A DNA stretch of 10,688 nt from CAYTOJ01 sp964439415 (GTDB lineage: Bacteria > Pseudomonadota > Alphaproteobacteria > Rickettsiales > CAZAGG01), in assembly GCA_964439415.1 (NCBI GenBank), contig CAYTOJ010000066.1:1-10688 (forward strand). Reading direction: 5' to 3'. A model generated the notes under the pieces. That model did no database searches. It was not told where the DNA came from and saw only the letters and a program-made list of their open reading frames with translations. Made by a program: the position numbers and the translations under genes. Position 1 is the stretch's first letter. Every line of letters starts with the position of its first letter. Below, one piece after another: positions 5,277-10,688 of the stretch.

Positions 5277-6152
5277 ATGTCTATTCTGATTAATAAGAAC
5301 ACGAAAGTAATCTGTCAGGGGTTTACAGGCCGGGAAGGGACTTTCCATTCCGAACAGGCGGTTGCTTATGGCACGCAAATGGTTGGGGGTGTTACCCCCG
5401 GTAAGGGCGGAACGAATCATCTCGGTTTGCCTGTATTCAATACCGTTCACGAAGCTGTGGCAAAAACCGGGGCTAATGCATCGGTTATCTATGTTCCGCC
5501 GCCATATGCGGCTGATGCGATTTTAGAATCCATTGATGCACAGGTTCCTCTGGTTATATGCATAACCGAAGGCATACCGGTGGTAGATATGGTGCGGGTG
5601 AAAAGAGCAATTCATGGTAGCAGAACCCGTCTGGTGGGGCCTAACTGCCCGGGTGTTATAACGCCAGATGAATGCAAAATCGGCATTATGCCCGGGCATA
5701 TCCATAAAAAAGGGCGTATTGGCATAGTATCGCGTTCAGGTACGCTTACATATGAGGCTGTGGCGCAGACCAGCGCGGCGGGATTTGGCCAGTCAACATG
5801 TGTTGGCATTGGCGGCGATCCTGTAAATGGCACTAACTTTGTGGATGTTCTGGAACTGTTCTTTGCTGATGATGAAACTGACGCTGTAATCATGATCGGT
5901 GAAATCGGCGGCAGTGCCGAAGAGGACGCTGCCAGATTTATCAAAAGCTGCAAAACCAAAAAACCTGTTGTAGGCTTTATTGCTGGCCGTACTGCCCCTC
6001 CCGGAAGGCGGATGGGTCATGCCGGAGCGATTATCTCAGGTGGCAAAGGCGGCGCGGATGGTAAAATGGAACTGCTGAGGAGCGCCGGGGTTACAATGTC
6101 AGAATCCCCTGCTGCACTGGGTGAGACCTTAAAGAAGTTAATGGGGAAGTAA
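5277..6152 (+). CDS. sucD: Succinyl-CoA synthetase alpha subunit
   Basis: SucD, with the beta subunit SucC, converts succinyl-CoA to succinate with ATP or GTP formation in the TCA cycle. Its 291 residues match the usual length. The CoA-binding Rossmann half starts with VICQGFTGREGTFHSEQA and contains GGVTPGKGG; the ligase half has GPNCPGVI (121-128), GIGGDPVNG (177-185) and GEIGGSAEEDA (208-218). The phosphohistidine is H248 in RRMGHAGAI. The ATG is preceded by AGGAG at a good distance (5267-5271). sucC normally lies directly upstream, but here that place is taken by rpsU, so the beta subunit must be elsewhere. It converges with the P-type ATPase gene across 208 bp filled by repeat copy A. 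Confidence 0.97.
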   Translation: MSILINKNTKVICQGFTGREGTFHSEQAVAYGTQMVGGVTPGKGGTNHLGLPVFNTVHEAVAKTGANASVIYVPPPYAADAILESIDAQVPLVICITEGIPVVDMVRVKRAIHGSRTRLVGPNCPGVITPDECKIGIMPGHIHKKGRIGIVSRSGTLTYEAVAQTSAAGFGQSTCVGIGGDPVNGTNFVDVLELFFADDETDAVIMIGEIGGSAEEDAARFIKSCKTKKPVVGFIAGRTAPPGRRMGHAGAIISGGKGGADGKMELLRSAGVTMSESPAALGETLKKLMGK

Positions 6153-6227
6153 TCCACCATATACTGCTCCCGTTTCCGATGTGCGGATTTTGTGCAGTGA
6201 ACTTGCGAGCAGTATAGAAGCGCATGG

Positions 6228-6291
6228 GGCTGTAGGCCTGTCGCCCGAAGCTATGCCTACCGAAGCTTTAGCGTAGGTAGGTTAGCGTAGG
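6228..6291. repeat. Nested palindromic insertion inside repeat copy A
   Basis: Relative to copy B, copy A carries a net extra 59 bases between GGGGCTG and TGGCGGCC. The extra piece has its own symmetry: CCTACC (6256-6261) pairs with GGTAGG (6276-6281), extendable with CTA/TAG. It also has direct repeats of CGAAGCT (6246-6252 and 6261-6267) and TTAGCGTAGG (6268-6277 and 6282-6291). This looks like a second, smaller repeat that entered the hairpin 2 loop. Confidence 0.65.
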
Positions 6292-6321
6292 GTGTGGCGG
6301 CCATGCGCAAAATATAAGAGA

Positions 6322-6357
6322 TATACCTATCACAACTCTTGAAGTGCGATAGGTATA
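6322..6357 (-). terminator. Terminator hairpin after the P-type ATPase gene
   Basis: The arms TATACCTATCACAACT (6322-6337) and AGTGCGATAGGTATA (6343-6357) flank the loop CTTGA; the stem is imperfect in the middle. Read on the minus strand it begins 3 bases beyond the ATPase stop and is followed by TCTCTTATATTTT, a loose T-rich tail. It may also act on sucD transcripts arriving from the other side. Confidence 0.6.
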
Positions 6358-6360
6358 CCT

Positions 6361-9039
6361 CTATTTCATAGAAGGTGATAATCTCTGTTCCACCAGCATC
6401 CATAGCGCTATGGAGGATGAGGTTGCGGAGATGATAAGCCAGTCATGGGCATTGAGGGGGGCGGTTAAAAAAATGCTTTGCATCCATGGTGCATAGGTAA
6501 ACAGCCCTTGCAGTATAATAATTGCCACGGTGGATAATAGCGGTGTTATATATGCTTTCAGGCTATATGTCAGGTTGTTCTCAGTCAGCAACATGCTCCA
6601 CAGGTAGTATATCTGAAACGCAACCAGCGTGTTTACGGCGAAGGTACGTGCCTTGTTTATATCACCCGGAGTCATTTCATACAGAAACAGGCCGATGACG
6701 CCTACTGTGATTATGAAAGTCTGCGCTATGCACAGTGTAATCTGCCTGCGCGAGAACATAGGTGAATGCAGAGGCAGCGGAGGGCGGCGCATTACCGATG
6801 GATCATATGGTGCAAAAGCGAATGAAAGGGAGAGAGTTACCGCCGTTACCATATTTACCCATAAAATCTGCAATGGGGTAATTGGCAAAGTCCAGCCGAT
6901 TAATGTCGCCAGCACCAGTACAAGCCCCTCGCAGCCATCAGTTACCAGCATGAACTGAATAGTGCGGCGGATGTTGCGGTAAACATTGCGGCCTTCCTCA
7001 ACCGCGTGCACTATTGTGGCAAAGTTATCGTCCGCCAGTATCATGGCTGAGGCCTCCCTGGCCGCCTCCGTGCCCTGCACGCCCATGCTTATGCCTATAT
7101 CCGCCGTTTTTAGGGCGGGTGCGTCATTAACGCCATCGCCGGTCATGGCCACTACTTCGCCTTTTGATTGCAGTGCCTTTACCAGCTTCATTTTATGCTC
7201 AGGATGCATACGGGCGTATATGTTCACTTCCTCCACGGCCTGCGCCAGTTGCCCTGCTTCATATGTGTCAATGTCCTGCCCGGTCAGCACTTTGCCGCTA
7301 TCTGGAATGCCCAGCATATTGCCAATGCAGGCGGCGGTCAGGGCGTGATCTCCGGTAATCATTTTGACTTTGATTCCTGCGCTCCTGCAGGCCGCTATGG
7401 CCGGCATGGCCTCCTCCCGTGCAGTATCCATAATACCGAGTAGCCCAAGCATGGTAAGATTCGATGATATATTACCATGTTCAAGTTTGGTGTGCGATCT
7501 ATCCGTCTCAAGGCTGGCTACTGCCAGCACGCGCTTGCCCTGCCTTGCCAGCATGGATACGCGATCTATCCAGAAATCCCTGTTAACAGGCTCAAGACCT
7601 GTAGAGCCTTGCTGCATATGGCACATTTTTAACAGTTCCTCCGGTGCACCTTTAACATAAACTATACTGCTGTGGGAGCCATGATGGAGGGTCGCCATAT
7701 ATCTGGATTCCGCTGAAAAGGGGATTACATCGGCGCGCGGCCATTCAATCTGCAGATCCTCTGCCAGATGCCCCGCTTTGCGGGCGAATGCCATGAGTGC
7801 GCCTTCAGTAGGATCGCCGGATAATTCCCAGGTTCCATTATTCCGGTTCAGCGTGGAATCGTTATTAAGTGCTGCAGCGTGCGCTATGGAATCAGCTGGC
7901 GGGAATCTCGCCAGGTCTGTTATTTCTTCTGTGTCCAGATATATTTTTCCATCCGGATCATAGCCGGTGCCTGAGATGCTGAATGTGTGCGCGGCTGTAA
8001 CCATATCGGTCACCATCAGTTCATTTCTGGTGAGGGTACCGGTTTTATCGGTGCAGATTACAGTGACGCTGCCAAGCGTCTCTATTACCGGAAGATGCCT
8101 GACTATGGCCTTGCGCCGCGCCATAGCCCGCACCCCCAGCGCCAGGGTTATGCTGATTACCGCCGGAAGCCCCTCCGGGATTGAGGAAACGGCAATGGCT
8201 ATCATCACCATGAACATTTCATTCATGGCTACGCCGCGTATGGTTATGCCGAATAGGAAAACCAGAATGGCGATAGTAACCACCACTGCTGCCAGCCGCC
8301 GCGAAAAACCGGTTAACCTGCGTACTAACGGAGTTTCCGGCGTTTCAGTGCCGGCCAGCATTGAACTGATCCGCCCGATTTCTGAATTTCTGCCGGTAGC
8401 TACTGCAACGCCCTTGCCCTGGCCTGCGGTGATCAGCGTTCCACCGTAAGCTATGCATGTACGGTCACTTAAAGCAGCATCCGCCGCTGCTGTATGGTGA
8501 TTTTTTTCTACATCCAGCGATTCGCCGGTTAGTATGGCCTCCTGCGCACGCAGCCCATGCGCGGAAATCAGCCTTAAATCAGCGGGAACTTTATCCCCGG
8601 CTGCAATCATCACAATATCACCCGGCACGATATTTTCAGCCGGAATGGTTTTCTGCGCACCGTCTCTGAGTACGTTGGCATTGAGTGATAAAAGGCGTCT
8701 GATGGCCGCCAGTTCATTCTCGGCCTTTTGTTCCTGAATAAAGCCGATTAAGGCGTTCAGCAACACCACTGCGGCTATTACGCCGCTGTCAGTCCAGTGC
8801 TTAAGCAGGAGTGTGATGAGTCCTGCCGCAAGCAGAACATATATAAGCGGGTCATGAAATTGCTTGATGAAGCGTATAAGCCAGGATTTTTTCTGACCTG
8901 TTGCAAATGTATTGAGTCCATGGATTTTCAGCCGTGCTTCCGCCTCCTGTTGCGTAAGGCCTTGTTCATGGGTTTTAAGCCTATGCAAAGCATCAACTGA
9001 ATGAATATTGTGCCACGCTATATGCGTATCGACTGTCAT
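6361..9039 (-). CDS. P-type cation-transporting ATPase (P2-like, Ca2+ pump type)
   Basis: This 892-residue ion pump has the full P-type architecture. The N-terminal cation-ATPase domain (about 5-60) is followed by M1-M2 (63-102), the actuator domain with TGES (171-174), M3-M4 (247-300) with SIPEGLP (286-292), and the phosphorylation motif DKTGTLT with D331. The nucleotide domain has KGAPE (463-467), then come TGD (562-564), the hinge TGDGVND (633-639), and six C-terminal helices (about 694-884). PEGLP in M4 is the signature of P2-type Ca2+ and related pumps. In M6 the motif is WVNMVTAVTL, which lacks the aspartate of SERCA's NxxTD but recalls bacterial pumps of the CtpF sort. The ion, possibly Ca2+ or Na+, is therefore not certain. 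The start at 9039 has only a weak ribosome binding site. Hairpins of the repeat family lie on both sides of the gene. Confidence 0.92.
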   Translation of the reverse strand: MTVDTHIAWHNIHSVDALHRLKTHEQGLTQQEAEARLKIHGLNTFATGQKKSWLIRFIKQFHDPLIYVLLAAGLITLLLKHWTDSGVIAAVVLLNALIGFIQEQKAENELAAIRRLLSLNANVLRDGAQKTIPAENIVPGDIVMIAAGDKVPADLRLISAHGLRAQEAILTGESLDVEKNHHTAAADAALSDRTCIAYGGTLITAGQGKGVAVATGRNSEIGRISSMLAGTETPETPLVRRLTGFSRRLAAVVVTIAILVFLFGITIRGVAMNEMFMVMIAIAVSSIPEGLPAVISITLALGVRAMARRKAIVRHLPVIETLGSVTVICTDKTGTLTRNELMVTDMVTAAHTFSISGTGYDPDGKIYLDTEEITDLARFPPADSIAHAAALNNDSTLNRNNGTWELSGDPTEGALMAFARKAGHLAEDLQIEWPRADVIPFSAESRYMATLHHGSHSSIVYVKGAPEELLKMCHMQQGSTGLEPVNRDFWIDRVSMLARQGKRVLAVASLETDRSHTKLEHGNISSNLTMLGLLGIMDTAREEAMPAIAACRSAGIKVKMITGDHALTAACIGNMLGIPDSGKVLTGQDIDTYEAGQLAQAVEEVNIYARMHPEHKMKLVKALQSKGEVVAMTGDGVNDAPALKTADIGISMGVQGTEAAREASAMILADDNFATIVHAVEEGRNVYRNIRRTIQFMLVTDGCEGLVLVLATLIGWTLPITPLQILWVNMVTAVTLSLSFAFAPYDPSVMRRPPLPLHSPMFSRRQITLCIAQTFIITVGVIGLFLYEMTPGDINKARTFAVNTLVAFQIYYLWSMLLTENNLTYSLKAYITPLLSTVAIIILQGLFTYAPWMQSIFLTAPLNAHDWLIISATSSSIALWMLVEQRLSPSMK

Positions 9040-9088
9040 TAGCTATACCGCTATCTTTTGAGGAGTTGAAATTTCCCAGAAGTAGTAC

Positions 9089-9225
9089 AACTGCTCGCGT
9101 ATGAAGAGTGTGGATTTTGTGCAGTAAACTTACGAGCAGTATACGTGCGCATGGGGCTGGATTGGCGGCCATGCGCAAAACATAAAAAGATATACCTATC
9201 GCACTCTTGAAGTGCGATAGGTATA
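9089..9225. repeat. Structured intergenic repeat, copy B
   Basis: This copy has the same plan and orientation as copy A, without the insertion. Hairpin 1 is ACTGCTCG (9090-9097) with CGAGCAGT (9133-9140), hairpin 2 is GCGCATGG (9147-9154) with CCATGCGC (9169-9176), and hairpin 3 is a perfect 15-bp stem (9191-9205 with 9211-9225). It occupies most of the 191-bp space between the 456-residue gene and the ATPase gene. In minus-strand terms it runs from terminator through to about 50 bases before the ATPase start. Confidence 0.85.
9191..9225 (-). terminator. Rho-independent terminator after the 456-residue gene
   Basis: TATACCTATCGCACT (9191-9205), loop CTTGA, and AGTGCGATAGGTATA (9211-9225) form a perfect 15-bp stem. 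On the minus strand it starts 5 bases after the stop codon of the 456-residue gene and is followed at once by TCTTTTTATGTTTT, the expected U-tract. Together these are the features of an intrinsic terminator. Confidence 0.8.
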
Positions 9226-9230
9226 TGCAG

Positions 9231-10601
9231 CTATGAACATACTTGCAAAGAGGTTGCATACTCAAGCTCCTTATGGAAGTTGCTTTCATGTGTCTGCATT
9301 TTCTTTGGAGTCAGGGGAGGAAGCCAGGGATTTTTCTCATTCGCGGTTAACTGCTGCCTGATTGAGCCTGAGATTTGTTCAGCATTGCGGGTGCTGCCTT
9401 TATGTTTGCCGAGATATGATGCAATCTTTGTGATGACAACCTCCTGCTTTTCTCTGGCCAGTGGTGTTATTGCCTCCGCCGCCAGAGCTTCAATGCCGCG
9501 CTGCTCATCGCGGCTGAACTTTCCGGTGACATTGCTTTTATTCTTGCTGGAAATGGCGACCATTATATCAGCCAGCAGGTAACTACAGGTGGTAATGGCG
9601 GTGTAGATATGGCCACTGCCTTTGGGGTTGCGGCGGTATTGCTGATAGGCATCCAGCCCCAGCAGGGTATCAGTTGCGAATGACCCATAGCCGAACAGGC
9701 GAAGGGGTTTCTCCCTTATCCAGTCAATGAATCTGCTGAGAGGATTACCGGCGGGTGCTTTTTCTGTGTCTGCTTCTACATCGCCCTGATTCTTGATTTT
9801 CTCAGGAATCAGCAGGGATGTTATTTTCAGTGACAACGAAGTTATGCCATACCCAGCGGCTGCCCAGCCTTCGCCGTTTAACATCTTTTTAACGCCGGAT
9901 ACCAGCATTGCGGCGGCACCAGCTGTATAACTAAGCAAGGTAACGTCGGATGGATTTTCATACAGGAAATCATCCACTTTCGCCACCATACCGCCGCGTT
10001 TATTTCTGAGGGAATTGGATAACGATGATTCTTCTGCAATTCCGCCTGCCTCATTATGGATGATGGTGGCGATATTCTCAGACACTGTTTTTAGCTCATG
10101 GCCATCCTCAATGTTGCCATAACGCGCCAGATTGGCCGCGCCCAAAGTGTAGAGTGCGCCGCCCGTGGTTTTTACTCTGTCGTTATCCTTAACACCGCTG
10201 GCGAGAAAGCCCAGGTCACCAATAAGATTCAACCATCCGGCCAGCTTCAGGCTGGAACGGCGCAGCATATTTTTGATTTTTCCGCCTAATGTTTCTCTTT
10301 CAGGTCTGGGGGATTTAGTGTGGCTTATTTGCGGTTCATCCTGAATTATTTCATGCTTTTTAAGCACCCCCAGAAAATCATCACTATCCTTAAAGCCGCT
10401 TACTTGCAGCATAGGTTCGCCATCCACCACAACAGCGGCAAACTGCATGTTATTGGCCGCCAGAATGCCACGGAGAGTTAATGCCTGACCGGGCGCGATA
10501 TTATCCCTCGCGTGCAGCAATGCTATCGGCTGATGATTTTCCTTATAGCGGAATTCAATCGCCTTAACATAATTTGATAATGAATAAACATAAACACCCA
10601 T
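9231..10601 (-). CDS. Unrecognised 456-residue protein with threefold hydrophobic repeat
   Basis: I do not recognise this family. The N-terminal part (about 1-90) is a compact mixed region with PIALLHARDNIAPGQALTLR and VVVDGEPMLQVSGF. Three similar segments follow at about 108-160, 210-266 and 291-352. Each starts with a charged/aromatic turn (IKNMLRR, VDDFLYEN, FIDWIREK) and continues as two hydrophobic helices separated by a G-rich polar turn. Segments one and three match best: SLKLAGWLNLIGDLGFL against PLRLFGYGSFATDTLLG. A polar linker with PAGN separates segments two and three. The C-terminal part (355-456) is charged and helical and ends in CS. There is no signal peptide, and the protein could be membrane-bound through up to six helices. 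The start at 10601 has AAAGG very close upstream, so the exact start is uncertain. A strong terminator follows. Confidence 0.75.
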   Translation of the reverse strand: MGVYVYSLSNYVKAIEFRYKENHQPIALLHARDNIAPGQALTLRGILAANNMQFAAVVVDGEPMLQVSGFKDSDDFLGVLKKHEIIQDEPQISHTKSPRPERETLGGKIKNMLRRSSLKLAGWLNLIGDLGFLASGVKDNDRVKTTGGALYTLGAANLARYGNIEDGHELKTVSENIATIIHNEAGGIAEESSLSNSLRNKRGGMVAKVDDFLYENPSDVTLLSYTAGAAAMLVSGVKKMLNGEGWAAAGYGITSLSLKITSLLIPEKIKNQGDVEADTEKAPAGNPLSRFIDWIREKPLRLFGYGSFATDTLLGLDAYQQYRRNPKGSGHIYTAITTCSYLLADIMVAISSKNKSNVTGKFSRDEQRGIEALAAEAITPLAREKQEVVITKIASYLGKHKGSTRNAEQISGSIRQQLTANEKNPWLPPLTPKKMQTHESNFHKELEYATSLQVCS

Positions 10602-10651
10602 AGCCTTTTGTAATTTAAGGAGAGGTTAAAAACCAGCCTAAATTAGTAACT

Positions 10652-10688
10652 ATACTGCCTGCGTTTGAAGAGTGCGGATTCTTTGCAG
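10652..10688. repeat. Structured intergenic repeat, copy C (cut by window end)
   Basis: The last 37 bases start ATACTGCCTGCGTTTGAAG and end GTGCGGATTCTTTGCAG. They align without gaps to the first 37 bases of copy A (6161-6197) and closely to copy B (9089-9124). The rest of the element would lie beyond the window. It sits about 50 bp upstream of the 456-residue gene start, in the same orientation as the other copies. Confidence 0.75.

Larger units (their letters stand above)
6161..6357. repeat. Structured intergenic repeat, copy A (with nested insertion)
   Basis: This is the first of three related elements. It contains hairpin 1, ATACTGCTC (6161-6169) with GAGCAGTAT (6207-6215); hairpin 2, GCGCATGG (6220-6227) with CCATGCGC (6301-6308); and hairpin 3, TATACCTATC... 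(6322-6337) with AGTGCGATAGGTATA (6343-6357) around the loop CTTGA. Shared blocks with copy B include GGATTTTGTGCAGT, CGAGCAGTATA, GCGCATGGGGCTG and GGCGGCCATGCGCAAAA. The loop of hairpin 2 is 73 bases here but 14 in copy B. The element fills the space between the convergent sucD and ATPase genes. Confidence 0.85.

Noticed and set aside
4977..5450. Minus-strand open frame of 157 codons
   Set aside because: It is the antisense of rpsU and the start of sucD, both of which have clear family matches.
6161..6357. CRISPR array
   Set aside because: The repeats are three isolated long elements kilobases apart, not short regularly spaced units, and there are no cas genes.
6629..8737. Several plus-strand open frames opposite the ATPase gene
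   Set aside because: All are antisense shadows of a full-length P-type ATPase with every catalytic motif intact.
6161..10688. Integron cassette array with the repeats as attC sites
   Set aside because: Gene-repeat-gene-repeat order in one orientation is suggestive, but I could not find the paired GTTRRRY / RYYYAAC core sites in the copies, there is no integrase in the window, and the hairpins look like a terminator plus other stems.

Overview
The window reads as chromosomal DNA of an alphaproteobacterium, quite possibly one related to Rickettsiales or another host-associated lineage. The grounds are the di-iron Coq7 ubiquinone hydroxylase, an adrenodoxin-type ISC ferredoxin, a YbeY with a rickettsia-like C-terminal half, and a bS21 of the alphaproteobacterial type. 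Base composition is moderate, with no extreme AT bias. The assignment is from memory of the families, not from a search. A run of exactly 100 N (3140-3239) is a scaffold gap, so the two flanks may not truly be neighbours at that distance.

Left part (1-3139): the 3' part of a DsbB-like thiol oxidase gene overlaps coq7. The convergent mscL stops on the very next base after coq7. After a 61-bp divergent spacer come ybeY and a soluble CorC/TlyC-type CBS protein, overlapping by ATGA. Middle-left (3240-4360, minus strand): two unrecognised small genes run into the ferredoxin gene fdx, toward the gap.

Middle (4361-5276): a gene-poor 670-bp stretch holds a possible promoter, a GC-rich palindromic island and the clear 3' remnant of a PemK/MazF-type toxin gene. 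Then comes rpsU (bS21), which has no ATG, GTG or TTG start at the right place and seems to begin with CTG. It is followed by sucD without an adjacent sucC.

Right part (6153-10688): two minus-strand genes, a P-type cation ATPase and an unrecognised 456-residue protein. They are separated and bracketed by three copies of a structured, same-orientation intergenic repeat near 6161-6357, 9089-9225 and 10652 to the window end. In both complete copies the last hairpin begins 3-5 bp beyond the stop codon of the minus-strand gene and looks like its terminator. One copy carries a nested palindromic insertion.

Most genes are housekeeping: ubiquinone synthesis, disulfide formation, osmotic protection, rRNA maturation, Fe-S assembly, ribosome, TCA cycle. 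The parts most worth a second look are the repeat family with the two genes it brackets, the threefold internal repeat in the 456-residue protein, and the CTG-started rpsU.
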